A stretch of DNA of 64,000 nt from Ensifer adhaerens (GCF_000697965.2 NZ_CP015881.1:248001-312000); one strand, 5' to 3'. Shown: positions 40,263-49,167, counted from the first letter of the stretch. Notes: generated from the letters alone by a model not told the origin. Numbers and translations: made by a program.

Positions 40263-40277
40263 TTAAGTTTCGGTTAA
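40263..40277. promoter_or_regulatory. TTAA-N7-TTAA site, candidate CtrA box
   Basis: TTAA, then seven bases GTTTCGG, then TTAA followed by CC. This matches the alphaproteobacterial CtrA full-site pattern. It is about 400 bases upstream of the GGDEF-EAL start and not close to any other start codon, so a regulatory role is uncertain. Confidence 0.35.
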
Positions 40278-40353
40278 CCATAAAGGAAGTTTTCAGGGGA
40301 TTATGTGGCTTGACCCATCCCGCGATCACCCGGAATTAAGAACCACGGGCGAG

Positions 40354-40379
40354 TTGGCCACCGGGTTGCCGGTGGCCAA
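40354..40379 (-). terminator. Hairpin after adenine deaminase gene
   Basis: Perfect 11-bp stem TTGGCCACCGG / CCGGTGGCCAA with a 4-base loop, 12 bases beyond the ade stop on the minus strand. No U tract follows. Confidence 0.6.
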
Positions 40380-40391
40380 TCGCTATTAAGC

Positions 40392-42188
40392 TCAGTGCGT
40401 GCTCAGAATCACGTCGGTCTTCTGGAAGGTCCGGACGTCGATCAGGCCCTTGTCGGAAATGCGCAGTTCCGGAATGACGACGAGCGCAAGCAGCGAGTGC
40501 TGCATATAGGCGTTGTTCAGCCGGCAGCCACAGGCGCGCATGGCCTCGACGATGGCGGCCGCTTTCTCGGCGACGATCTCCGCTCGCTGATCCGACATCA
40601 GGCCGGCGACGGGCAGCTCGACCAGGGCCAGTTCGCGGCCTTCCTTGATGACGACGATGCCGCCGCCGACCTCGTGCAGGCGGTTGGCGGCCTTGGCCAT
40701 GTCCGCCTTGTTCGTGCCGACCACGATCATATGGTGGCTGTCATGGGCGACCGTGCTCGCCATGGCGCAATCGCTGTCATAGCCGAAGCCGGAGACGAAG
40801 GCGTTGACCACGTCGCCGGTGCCGCGGTGGCGCTCGACGAGCGCGATCTGGCAGACGTCGTTGGCCCGGTCCATCTGCACGAGGCCGTTCTCGATCGCCA
40901 CCTCGGCCTGAAGCGCCCGCGTCGGCGCCTGGTTCTCGACGACGCCGATGACGTTGACCCGCGCGCGCGTCGCCCGTGCGTTGGATGGGATGTCGAAATC
41001 CGCGGCGGCCAGTAACCGGCCAAGGTGGACGGTGTTGCGGGCGCTTTCCGGGTAGACATAGGCCGGGATATCGCGCGCGAGTGTGCCGTTCTCTGCCATC
41101 AGCTCGCCGCGGGCAAACACCATTTCGATCGGCAGCGCGGCGAGGTCCGAGGTGACGATCAGGTCTGCCCGGCGACCCGGTGCGATCGAGCCGATTTCGC
41201 GCTCCAGGCCGAAATGCTGGGCGGTGTTGAGCGTCGCCATCTGGATCGCGGTCACGGGTTTCAGACCCTGAGCGATGGCATGGCGCACGACGCGGTTCAT
41301 GTGTCCGTCGTGAACCAGCGTGCCGGAGTGGCTGTCGTCGGTGCAGAGCAGGAAGTTGCGCGGGTCGAGGCCGGATTCGGTGACGGCCTTGATCTGCGCG
41401 GCAATGTCGTACCAGGCGGAGCCGAGGCGCAACATGGCGCGCATGCCCTGGCGCACACGGGCGATTGCGTCGTCGACCGTCGTGCCTTCATGGTCGTCGG
41501 CCGGTCCGCCGGCGGCATAGGCGTGGAACTCGCGGCCGAGATGCGGCGAGGCATAGTGCCCGCCGACGGTCAGCCGCGCATCCTGGGTGGCGGCGATCTC
41601 GGCCATCATCTTCGGATCGTTTCCGGCAACGCCGGGGAAATTCATCATCTCGCCGAGACCGATGACGTTCGGCCAGGCAAGCGCCTCGGCGACATCCTGT
41701 GCTGAAAGCTCGGCGCCGGCAGTTTCAAGACCCGGGGCGCTCGGCACGCAGCTCGGTACCTGGACCAACACGTTGATCGGCAGACTCTGGGCTTCTTCGT
41801 TCATCAGCCGGACGCCGTCGAGGCCGAGCACATTGGCGATCTCGTGCGGGTCGATGAACATGGTGGTGGTGCCGTGCGGAATGACCGCGCGGGCAAATTC
41901 GGTAACGGTGACGAGGCCGCTCTCCACATGCATGTGCGCGTCGCAGAGGCCGGGAACAAGATAGCGCCCGGCGGCGTCGACGACCTTGGTGCCTTCGCCG
42001 ATCGTGTGGCTGGCATCCGGACCGACATAGGCGAAGCGGCCGGCTTTGACGGCGATATCGGTGCCGGGGATGATTTCGCCGGAGTAGACGTTGACCCATT
42101 TGCCGTTGCGGATCACGAGATCGGCGGGCTTGCGGCCCATGGCGACGTCGACCAGTTCGGGTGCGGTCTTCGACCAGGATTGAAGCAT
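40392..42188 (-). CDS. ade: Adenine deaminase
   Basis: Amidohydrolase-superfamily adenine deaminase converting adenine to hypoxanthine, 598 residues and full length. Metal and active-site motifs: LCDAHMHVESG, FIDPHEIANVLG, IGLGEMMNFPGV, GHYASPHLG, LCTDDSHSGTL and SIAPGRRADLIV. The C-terminal domain has DSHHMIVVGTN and GGGIVV. It is encoded 67 bases after the NCS2 purine permease on the same strand, so uptake and deamination of adenine are probably coupled. Confidence is high because all family motifs are intact, unlike the second copy at 43716-45515. Confidence 0.95.
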   Translation of the reverse strand: MLQSWSKTAPELVDVAMGRKPADLVIRNGKWVNVYSGEIIPGTDIAVKAGRFAYVGPDASHTIGEGTKVVDAAGRYLVPGLCDAHMHVESGLVTVTEFARAVIPHGTTTMFIDPHEIANVLGLDGVRLMNEEAQSLPINVLVQVPSCVPSAPGLETAGAELSAQDVAEALAWPNVIGLGEMMNFPGVAGNDPKMMAEIAATQDARLTVGGHYASPHLGREFHAYAAGGPADDHEGTTVDDAIARVRQGMRAMLRLGSAWYDIAAQIKAVTESGLDPRNFLLCTDDSHSGTLVHDGHMNRVVRHAIAQGLKPVTAIQMATLNTAQHFGLEREIGSIAPGRRADLIVTSDLAALPIEMVFARGELMAENGTLARDIPAYVYPESARNTVHLGRLLAAADFDIPSNARATRARVNVIGVVENQAPTRALQAEVAIENGLVQMDRANDVCQIALVERHRGTGDVVNAFVSGFGYDSDCAMASTVAHDSHHMIVVGTNKADMAKAANRLHEVGGGIVVIKEGRELALVELPVAGLMSDQRAEIVAEKAAAIVEAMRACGCRLNNAYMQHSLLALVVIPELRISDKGLIDVRTFQKTDVILSTH

Positions 42189-42255
42189 GACTGTTTCCTT
42201 CGGATGGGCGATGTCGGCGCCCTTGCATTAAGGGCGCCGTCGGATTTTCTGGCGG

Positions 42256-43656
42256 TTACTGGGTCTGGGCGACGAGCGCTGCGGCGAGCAGTGCCACGAA
42301 CCACATGACCGGTCTTACATCGCCAGCCCGGCCGCAGACCAGCTTGATCAGCACATAGGCGATGATCGCGAGCGACAGGCCGAGCGTGATCGAGAAGGTG
42401 AGCGGGATCAATACGATCGCAAGGAAGGCCGGGATCGCCTCGTCGAGCGCGCTCCAGCGGATGTTGCTGATAGGCTCGGACATGAAGAGGCCGGTGAGGA
42501 TCAGCACCGGGGCGGTCGCAACCGCCGGCACCAGAGAAAGCAGCGGCGACAAAAACAGGAAGGGCACGAAGAGCAGACCCGCGACCAGCGCGACGAGACC
42601 GGTGCGTCCACCCTGCTGGATGCCGGCGCCGGATTCGAGATAGACGGTCGCCGGGCTGGTGCCGAGCGGTGCGGAAATCAGTGCCGCGATGGCGTCGACA
42701 TGCATCGATTCCCGGATGTTGCGCGGCATGCCGTTTTCATCCTTGAGGTCTGCCGCTTCCGCGAGGCCAAGGAAGGTCGAGAGCGCCTCGATGAAGTTGG
42801 TGAACAGGAAGACAAAGATGAAGGGCAGGTAGATCAGGTTCAGTGCGCCCAGGAGATCGATCTGGCCGACGAAGCTGAAATCCGGTGCAGCGGAGAGACC
42901 GCTCCAGTTGACCAGCGTGTGCACATCCGGCGTCTCCGGCCAAAACGCGCTGCCGTCGCCCCACCAGCGACCGATCGGGATCGAGAGAATAGTGGTGAGG
43001 ATCATGCCGGCCATCATCGCGCCCGGAACCCGCCGCACCACCAGCGCCACCGTGAGCACGAAGCCGGCGATGAAGGTGAGGGTGACCGGGTTGAACTGCG
43101 TGAGACCAACGATCGTGTCGGGGTTGGCGACGATGAACTTGGCGTTTTCCAGGCCGATCAGCGCGATGAAGAGGCCGATACCGCAGGCGATGCCATAGCG
43201 CAGATCGACAGGGATCGCCTCGATGATCGTCTGGCGCAGATTGAAGAACGCCATGACGGTAAAGAGCACGCCGGCCCAGAAGACGCAGCCAAGCGCGACC
43301 TCGAGCGGCACCTTGGCGCCGACCACCATGGTGTAGGCAAAGAGCGCGTTGATGCCCATGCCCGGCGCCACCAGAATGGGGCTACGCGCATAGAGCCCCA
43401 TGGCGCAGCTGCCGATGAAGCTGACGAGCACCGTCGCCGTCACGCCGGCCGAAAATGGAATGCCGGCATGCGCCAGGATCGAGGGATTGACGACGATGAC
43501 GTAGGAGGCGGCGAGGAAGGTGGTGAGTCCTGCGAGGATCTCGGTGCGGATGGTCGAGCCGAGCCGCGAAATCTGGAAGTAGCGGTCGAGCAGCGCTGCG
43601 AGCCAGGATGTCTCCGGGCTTGGTGCCGCCTCCACGGACTTGTTCTGATAGTTCAT
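42256..43656 (-). CDS. NCS2-family purine permease (AzgA-like)
   Basis: 466 residues from ATG 43656 (AGGGGAACAAG upstream). Multi-span transporter of the AzgA/GhxP branch for adenine, guanine or hypoxanthine: RTEILAGLTTFLAASYVIVVNP, GMGINALFAYTM, LFTNFIEALSTFLGLAEA and TSPATVYLESGAGIQQGGRTGL, where Glu and the TSP stretch form the substrate site. It sits between two adenine-deaminase paralogues on the same strand. A hairpin (43681-43707) separates it from the upstream paralogue gene. Confidence 0.92.
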   Translation of the reverse strand: MNYQNKSVEAAPSPETSWLAALLDRYFQISRLGSTIRTEILAGLTTFLAASYVIVVNPSILAHAGIPFSAGVTATVLVSFIGSCAMGLYARSPILVAPGMGINALFAYTMVVGAKVPLEVALGCVFWAGVLFTVMAFFNLRQTIIEAIPVDLRYGIACGIGLFIALIGLENAKFIVANPDTIVGLTQFNPVTLTFIAGFVLTVALVVRRVPGAMMAGMILTTILSIPIGRWWGDGSAFWPETPDVHTLVNWSGLSAAPDFSFVGQIDLLGALNLIYLPFIFVFLFTNFIEALSTFLGLAEAADLKDENGMPRNIRESMHVDAIAALISAPLGTSPATVYLESGAGIQQGGRTGLVALVAGLLFVPFLFLSPLLSLVPAVATAPVLILTGLFMSEPISNIRWSALDEAIPAFLAIVLIPLTFSITLGLSLAIIAYVLIKLVCGRAGDVRPVMWFVALLAAALVAQTQ

Positions 43657-43680
43657 CTTGTTCCCCTTTTTTGAACGAAG

Positions 43681-43707
43681 AAGGGGGCCGGCATGACCGG
43701 CCCCCTT
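43681..43707 (-). terminator. Intercistronic hairpin between deaminase paralogue and permease
   Basis: Perfect 11-bp stem AAGGGGGCCGG / CCGGCCCCCTT with a 5-base loop, followed on the minus strand by CTTCGTTC. It starts 9 bases after the stop of the upstream deaminase gene and ends before the permease ribosome site. Confidence 0.65.
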
Positions 43708-43715
43708 CCAAGGCA

Positions 43716-45515
43716 TCATTCCGCAGCGACGGCGCGCTCGTCCCCGCCGGCGGGCGAAAACGGCGAGATCACCTTCAGCCCGACGCAGTCGACGACACCG
43801 AGATCGGTGATCGCATATTCCGGGATCGCCGTGATCTGCAACACGAACATGTACATGAAGGGCCAGGGCAGCGGGCAGCCGAGGGCGCGGGCCGCGTCGT
43901 CGAGCTGGTCTTCCAGCGCTGCCATCTCGGCCGGCTCGATGTCGGAAACGATGCCGCCGATCGGCAGGTGCAGGAAGGCCTCGACCTTGCCGTTCCTGAC
44001 CACGACCTGGCCACCATGGTTGGCGATCAGGTGGTTGATGGCGATACGCATATCCTCGAGATCGGCGCCGATGCAGATGATGTTGTTGTCATCGGGCGCA
44101 GTGGAGCTGGCGATCGCGCCTTGCTTGAGGCCGAAGCCCGACGCAAAGGCGACCGGACGGTTGCTCGTCTTGCCGTAGCGTTCGACGACGGTGACGTATT
44201 GCACGTCCCGTGCGGGATCTGCGAGCACCTGGCCGTCCTTGACCGCAAGCGTCACGTCGCGGCGAGTGCGCACGAAGATCTTTTCCGGGGTGACGGCGAT
44301 CGCCATGGCGTCTGCCGTCTCGCCGGCGCCGTGATAGGCGACCTTGAGATCGCCGGGCTGAAGCGGCGCGACCTTCACCGAGTTCAGAAGTGCGACGCTG
44401 CGCTGCGGCGGGATCAGTTCGATCGCCATCTTGCCGTTGCGGGCGACGACTTCACCCTTGGCGACGACGGTTTCGATGGTGAAGTTGCGCAGGTCGTCGA
44501 CGAGCAGGATGTCGGCCGCGCGGCCGGGCGAGATCGAGCCGACCTTGTCGTCGATGCGGAGCGCATCGGCGCCGTTGATCGTCGCCATCTGGATCGCCGC
44601 CATCGGCGAAATGCCCATGGCGATCGCCATGCGCACCATGTGGTCGAGATGGCCGCGCTTGAGGATGTCGCTTGCTACCACGTCATCGGTGCAGAAGCTG
44701 ATGCGGCGCAGCGCCTTAACGCCCATTTCCGTGACGATGCGCAGGTTGTCGGCGAGGAAGTGCGAGATCGAGGATTCTCGTACAACGACATGCATGCCGG
44801 CGCGCAGCTTTTCGAGCATTTCTTCCGGCGTGTAGCTCTCGTGGTCGGCGCGAACGCCGGACTGCTGGTAGCCGTTGAGCCGCGCGCCACGGGTCATCGG
44901 GCAGCAGCCGAGAACCGGCAGGCGGCTCTTTTCGGCGAGTTCGAGCGCCGCGAGCACGTCGGCGTCCTCCTCCTGGATGAACTCGCGCACGGTTTCCCAT
45001 ATGCCGACGCATTCCGGCCAGTGGTGCGTCGCCTGGTGGTCGGCCGGGCTGAAATAGTGGCCGACGGTCGAGCGCGGCATGGTGTAGGGCGTCTTGCAAG
45101 GCGCGCCCCAGAAGACCTTGAGTGGCGTCTGTTTTGCCTCGTCGAGGAACTCGCGCGCCGCGGCCGGGCCGCCGACGACGATGATCTGGTCGAGGCCGGT
45201 GACGATCGAGGTGGTGCCGAGCGGCACGACGGCCTTGGCAAAGCTCGTCAGTGACATCTTCGAGCATTCGACATGCAGATGCCCGTCGATCATGCCGGGT
45301 GCCAGGTATTTGCCGGTGGCATCGACGATCCTGGTCTCTGGCCCGATATAGTCGGAGATGTCGCCGACGGCGATGATGCGTTCGCCATAGATCGCGACGT
45401 CGGCCTGGTAGATCTCTTCCGAAACGACGTTGACCAGGCGACCGCCGCGGATCGCCAACGTTGCCTTGCCGCCGGTGCCCGATGCGGCGCGAATGAATTC
45501 TCTGATATCGCTCAC
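43716..45515 (-). CDS. Adenine deaminase paralogue, divergent active site
   Basis: 599 residues from GTG 45515, preceded by GAGAAGAGGTTCCA; an in-frame TTG 13 codons upstream is less likely. Same family and length as Ade, with MIDGHLHVECS, GHYFSPADHQ, SFCTDDVVASD, GSISPGRAADILLV and a C-terminal PDDNNIICIGAD. The strongly conserved DPHEIANV segment is replaced by TGLDQIIVV, removing its His and Glu. This suggests a different substrate (another purine or pyrimidine) or altered metal binding. It heads the purine cluster and is transcribed away from a LysR gene that probably controls it. Confidence 0.88.
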   Translation of the reverse strand: MSDIREFIRAASGTGGKATLAIRGGRLVNVVSEEIYQADVAIYGERIIAVGDISDYIGPETRIVDATGKYLAPGMIDGHLHVECSKMSLTSFAKAVVPLGTTSIVTGLDQIIVVGGPAAAREFLDEAKQTPLKVFWGAPCKTPYTMPRSTVGHYFSPADHQATHHWPECVGIWETVREFIQEEDADVLAALELAEKSRLPVLGCCPMTRGARLNGYQQSGVRADHESYTPEEMLEKLRAGMHVVVRESSISHFLADNLRIVTEMGVKALRRISFCTDDVVASDILKRGHLDHMVRMAIAMGISPMAAIQMATINGADALRIDDKVGSISPGRAADILLVDDLRNFTIETVVAKGEVVARNGKMAIELIPPQRSVALLNSVKVAPLQPGDLKVAYHGAGETADAMAIAVTPEKIFVRTRRDVTLAVKDGQVLADPARDVQYVTVVERYGKTSNRPVAFASGFGLKQGAIASSTAPDDNNIICIGADLEDMRIAINHLIANHGGQVVVRNGKVEAFLHLPIGGIVSDIEPAEMAALEDQLDDAARALGCPLPWPFMYMFVLQITAIPEYAITDLGVVDCVGLKVISPFSPAGGDERAVAAE

Positions 45516-45626
45516 TGGAACCTCTTCTCCCTTAGCTCCAGTGAATATTCCCAATTCCCAGTCGTTTACACAATGGGCCGAAATAGGCTATTCTCTGGAC
45601 ATATCGTGCAAGATTTTGGACGAAAT

Positions 45627-46568
45627 ATGGATCTTTCGCTCATAGACTGTTTCGTGAAAGTTGCGGATTCCCGTTCGATTTCAGCGGCTTCCAGGCGCCA
45701 TCGCCTGCCGAAATCAACACTCAGCCACAAGATCCGGCAATTGGAGGATGAGTTCGGCATCGAGCTCTTCGTGCGCGAGGGTCATCAGTTGCATGTGACC
45801 GACGCGGGCGCGGAGTTCCTGCGCTACGCCCGGCTCATTCAGTCGAATTGCGACGATGCGGCAACCGCGATGGCGGAGATGCGCCAGGAGGTGGCGGGCA
45901 CCCTGCGCGTGGGCTCGACCGGCGAGTTCGGCACGACGATCACCTCGGAACTGCTCTATGCCTTTCGCCAGCAATATCCGCAGGTCAATCTCGACGTTGT
46001 GTTCCTGTCCTCGCGCCAGCCATTCTCCGACGTTACCGAACAGGCGCTCGACGGCATCTTCCATTGGGGCGAGCCGTCCGATGTCGACTACATCAGCCGC
46101 AGACTTTCGGTCTCGTCTTATGGCCTCTTCGCCAGCCCGCACTACATCGCCCGGCATGGCCAGCCGGATAATCCGGATGCGCTCGCCGGCCATCGCGGCC
46201 TCGTCTTCCGCCAGCCGACGCGGCTGCAGTCCTGGTATCTGACACAGTCAGGCGAAGACGAGGTGGACCTGCTGCCGACGGCGACCTGCACAACCAACGA
46301 CTACTGGACGATCAAGTATTTCGCCGTCGCCGGTGAGGGCATCGCCTATCTGCCCGACTTTTTCGTCGAGACCGAGCGGCAAGCCGGCCTGCTGGAGCCG
46401 GTGCTATCGGACTGGCGCTCGCCGCAGACGGCGATCAACCTCATCTATTCGCGCCGTCGGCACGTCTCGAAGCGGTTCAAGGCCTTCGTCGACTTCTGCA
46501 TCGACTTCTACCGCGACCGGGACCGGGTGAAGATCCCGCGCTACTACGTGGAGCGCGTGAGCCTCTAG
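45627..46568 (+). CDS. LysR-family transcriptional regulator
   Basis: 313 residues from ATG 45627. The N-terminal winged helix-turn-helix (LSLIDCFVKVADSRSISAASRRHRLPKSTLSHKIRQLEDEFGIELF) has the LysR spacing; some positions are unusual, such as ASRRHRLPKST in the recognition helix. A substrate-binding domain follows (GTLRVGSTGEFGTTI). The gene diverges from the deaminase paralogue with about 110 bases between starts, the usual LysR arrangement, so it likely controls the purine genes with a purine effector (inference). Confidence 0.9.
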   Translation: MDLSLIDCFVKVADSRSISAASRRHRLPKSTLSHKIRQLEDEFGIELFVREGHQLHVTDAGAEFLRYARLIQSNCDDAATAMAEMRQEVAGTLRVGSTGEFGTTITSELLYAFRQQYPQVNLDVVFLSSRQPFSDVTEQALDGIFHWGEPSDVDYISRRLSVSSYGLFASPHYIARHGQPDNPDALAGHRGLVFRQPTRLQSWYLTQSGEDEVDLLPTATCTTNDYWTIKYFAVAGEGIAYLPDFFVETERQAGLLEPVLSDWRSPQTAINLIYSRRRHVSKRFKAFVDFCIDFYRDRDRVKIPRYYVERVSL

Positions 46569-46569
46569 A

Positions 46570-46599
46570 GGCGAGGCGAGGCGAGGCGAGGCGAGGCGG
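46570..46599. repeat. Pentanucleotide repeat (GGCGA)5 plus GGCGG
   Basis: Five perfect copies of GGCGA (46570-46594) and a sixth with one change (46595-46599), directly after the TAG of the LysR gene and before the end of the convergent dehydratase gene. It lies outside both coding regions. Such tracts can change length by slippage. Confidence 0.9.
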
Positions 46600-46622
46600 G
46601 GCAGCGCCATGCAGCGGCGTCT

Positions 46623-47585
46623 CTAGCCCAGCAACGAAGGCAGCGCGCTGGCGCCGTCGACATTGCCGCCACAAAGCAGGATGACGTTGGTCTGGCCGGT
46701 GCACCTCGCCGCGATCTGCCGGAAGCCGGCAAGTGCGAGAGCTGCCGCCCCCTCTACCAGCATATGCTCGTCGAGCAGCAGGTCCCGCATTGCGGCCGCG
46801 ATCTCTGCTTCCGAGCAGGTCACGACCTCATCGACCACGGTCATCGACAATGGGAGGGTCACGCTGTCTTCGTCGAGACCGCCGGCAACGGCATCGGCGA
46901 GCGTTTCGAGGTGTTCGGTTTCGACCACCCGGCCGGCCCTTATCGAGGCCGCAAGCGCTGCCGAATTTGCAGCGGACACGCCGATGACGCGAGTATGCGG
47001 GCGGAAACTCTTCAGCACCGAGCCGATGCCGCTGATCAGTCCGCCGCCGCCCATGGCGATGAAGACATTGTCGATGCGTTCGGCTTGCTCCAGGAGTTCA
47101 AGTGCGATCGTGCCCTGGCCGGCGATGATTTCCGGGTCGTTGTAGGGCGAGACGTAGCCGAGCTTTTCGGTCGCGGCCAGCTGCTGCGCATGCTGTTCGG
47201 CAAGCCCGGTTTCGGAACCGTGAAGGACGACCTCGACGCCGTAGGCGCGGATGTGCTCCAGCTTCGCCGGCTTGACAATCTCGGGCAGCACCACCGTCAG
47301 TTTCTGGCCGATCGCACTTGCTGCGTGGGCAGCACCGATGCCGTGATTGCCGGAGGAGGCGGTGATCACCTGCTGGTCTCTTGGCAGCGAGGTCATCTTG
47401 CTCGCAGCCCCGCGGATCTTGAAGGAGCCGGTCAGCTGCAGGTTTTCCGCCTTGAACAGTACCGTCGAGGCTGTCTGCGGCCCGATCGCGCGCGACGGGA
47501 TCAGTGGCGTCTCGTAGATGAAGGGGCGGATGCGCTGGCGTGCGCGGACAGCGCGCGCGGCCGTTTCGAAGACGTCTCTGGTCAT
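46623..47585 (-). CDS. PLP-dependent threonine/serine dehydratase-like enzyme
   Basis: 320 residues, fold type II PLP enzyme of the threonine dehydratase / serine racemase group. The PLP Lys is in GSFKIRGAAS; the phosphate-binding glycine loop is ASSGNHG with a second loop GGGGLISG. There is no regulatory ACT domain, so it is a catabolic type. It resembles EutB of hydroxyectoine use and BhcB (beta-hydroxyaspartate dehydratase). It overlaps the cyclodeaminase-family gene by 4 bases. Likely reaction: dehydration of a beta-hydroxy amino acid to an imine. The precise substrate is unknown. Confidence 0.88.
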   Translation of the reverse strand: MTRDVFETAARAVRARQRIRPFIYETPLIPSRAIGPQTASTVLFKAENLQLTGSFKIRGAASKMTSLPRDQQVITASSGNHGIGAAHAASAIGQKLTVVLPEIVKPAKLEHIRAYGVEVVLHGSETGLAEQHAQQLAATEKLGYVSPYNDPEIIAGQGTIALELLEQAERIDNVFIAMGGGGLISGIGSVLKSFRPHTRVIGVSAANSAALAASIRAGRVVETEHLETLADAVAGGLDEDSVTLPLSMTVVDEVVTCSEAEIAAAMRDLLLDEHMLVEGAAALALAGFRQIAARCTGQTNVILLCGGNVDGASALPSLLG

Positions 47586-48559
47586 GCGGTTGTTCCTTGC
47601 GAGCGGCCGAGCAAGCCGAGTTCATAAAGCACCGTGCGGGCAATGGCGATGTCCTGCGTCGCGATCCCTGTCAGGTCGGCGATGGTGATGTCGTTGTCCG
47701 AACGTCGACCTTCGGCCGCACCGGAAAGGACCGCGCCGAGGGCGACACAGCGTTCCTCCTGGATCACCACGGCCCGAGACGCCGCAGAAAATTCACCGTG
47801 GTCCAGGCATTGCTCGGCGAGATCGACAAAGAGGCGGTCGGCGCGGGCAACGAGGGCAGTTTCGAGCTCCTGCTTGCCGGGTGCGTCCGCGCCCATGGCG
47901 GTGATATGGGTGCCAGGCCCGATCCATTCCGATCGGATCAGCGGCTCCTTCGATGGCGTCGTGGTTACGATCGCATCGGACTGGCGGCAGAGCGTTTCGA
48001 GATCGGTTGCCGCCTCCATAGAAAGGTCGAGGTCTGTCAGGTCGGTAAGCACCGCATTTGCCTTTTCCATGGACCGCCCCCAGACCGTGAACCGCAATGG
48101 ACGATCCGAGAGGGAGGCCAGCGCCCGGATCTGGATGCGCGCCTGCGTGCCGGCGCCGACGATCCCGATCGAGCAGGCGTCCTTGCGCCAGAGCGCCATG
48201 GTCGCGATCGCACCGCCGAGGCCGGTGCGAAGATCGGTGAGCAGGCCCTTGTCGTCGAGCACGGCCACCACGTCGCCGGTCTCAGAGGATACTGCGACCA
48301 TCATGCCGGTGCTCGACGGCAGTCCCTTGGCCGGATTGTCGTAGAAGCCGGAGGCGATCTTCACGACGAAGATCGGATCGCCTTCGATGTAGCCGTATTT
48401 GATGTGGCAATCCGCATTCCGACCGGGAAGCGGCAGATAGCCGACCGGCGGCAGATTGGCGCGACCGTCGGTGACGGCGATATAGGCGTCGCGGATGGCC
48501 GGTGCCGCGAGCGTCAGCAACCGCAGCTCGGCCAGTCTTTCTCGATCGATGACGATCAT
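47582..48559 (-). CDS. Ornithine cyclodeaminase / mu-crystallin family protein
   Basis: 325 residues. NAD(P)-binding Rossmann motif GIVGAGTQARIQIRAL and the family stretch VVKIASGFYDNPAKGLPSSTGMMV are present. Close relatives are EutC (ectoine clusters), BhcD (iminosuccinate reductase) and pyrroline-carboxylate reductases, so imine reduction is as likely as cyclodeamination. It is flanked by 4-base overlaps with the YheO-type regulator upstream and the dehydratase downstream; such tight coupling suggests that it reduces the imine made by the dehydratase. Confidence 0.88.
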   Translation of the reverse strand: MIVIDRERLAELRLLTLAAPAIRDAYIAVTDGRANLPPVGYLPLPGRNADCHIKYGYIEGDPIFVVKIASGFYDNPAKGLPSSTGMMVAVSSETGDVVAVLDDKGLLTDLRTGLGGAIATMALWRKDACSIGIVGAGTQARIQIRALASLSDRPLRFTVWGRSMEKANAVLTDLTDLDLSMEAATDLETLCRQSDAIVTTTPSKEPLIRSEWIGPGTHITAMGADAPGKQELETALVARADRLFVDLAEQCLDHGEFSAASRAVVIQEERCVALGAVLSGAAEGRRSDNDITIADLTGIATQDIAIARTVLYELGLLGRSQGTTA

Positions 48560-49167
48560 GGCGCGCTCCCCTGGCTCAGATATTTGTAGACGGTCGCCCG
48601 GCCCATGCCGAGGATGCGCGAGATGTAGGAGGCGGCATTCTTGCCGCCGAAGGCGCCATCAGCGGAAAGGGCGATCACCAGCGCCTGCTTGTCGTTGCGG
48701 CTCAGGCTCGAGACTGTCAGCCCGCGCGCCACGGTCCATTGCTGGACATATTCGTTGACGCGCTCGTGCCAGTCTTCCTTGAACAGGCTCTCGGGCTTGT
48801 CTGCGTCGATGGGAACGCGGACGAGCGCGTTGAGCGTCCTGAGTGCCGCATGAAAGTCGGAGACATCGGCATTGATGCAGAGCACGCCGATCGCCTTGCC
48901 GTCCGCGTTTCGCAGCACGGCGCTGATCGCCTTGATCGAGCGTCCGTCCCAATTGACCTTCTCGTAGGGGCCGATGATCGCTTCGCCTTGGCTGAACCCG
49001 ATTTCGCTCAGCAGCGAAGCTTCGCCGATCTCGCGCTTGGAGAAGTTGCCAGCGATCTGGACGACGGTTTCAGTCGCCAGATCGTGCAGCACGACCTCGG
49101 CATAGGGCTGGAACAGCAAGGCGATCGCGTCGCAGACCAGGCAATAGGGGCGGAGTTCTGGGGTCAC
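48556..49167 (-). CDS. YheO-type (PAS-like + HTH) transcriptional regulator
   Basis: 203 residues from GTG 49167, preceded by AGGAAGAGGAAC; the open frame extends 12 codons further to GTG 49203 without a site. The N-terminal YheO/PAS-like domain reads VCDAIALLFQPYAEVVLHDLATETVVQIAGNFSKREIG and IKAISAVLRNADGKAIGVLCINAD. The C-terminal helix-turn-helix is in GAFGGKNAASYISRILGMGRATVYKYL. Relatives such as DauR regulate D-amino-acid use. It is first in the operon with the cyclodeaminase-family and dehydratase genes. Confidence 0.87.
   Translation of the reverse strand: MTPELRPYCLVCDAIALLFQPYAEVVLHDLATETVVQIAGNFSKREIGEASLLSEIGFSQGEAIIGPYEKVNWDGRSIKAISAVLRNADGKAIGVLCINADVSDFHAALRTLNALVRVPIDADKPESLFKEDWHERVNEYVQQWTVARGLTVSSLSRNDKQALVIALSADGAFGGKNAASYISRILGMGRATVYKYLSQGSAP

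Larger units (their letters stand above)
39862..40391. other. Intergenic region upstream of GGDEF-EAL gene
   Basis: About 530 bases with no credible gene; small open frames here lack ribosome sites and family features. It contains the promoter of the GGDEF-EAL gene, a TTAA-N7-TTAA site at 40263-40277 and the hairpin at 40354-40379 that follows the adenine deaminase gene. Confidence 0.6.

Noticed and set aside
39848..40277. Small open frames in the region upstream of the GGDEF-EAL gene
   Set aside because: No ribosome sites, no recognisable domains, and overlap with each other and with the start of the GGDEF-EAL gene.
46623..48559. Assignment of the enzyme pair as a complete ectoine/hydroxyectoine degradation operon
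   Set aside because: Only EutB-like and EutC-like families are present; the hydrolase, deacetylase, racemase and ectoine ABC importer genes are missing, so a pathway name is not justified.
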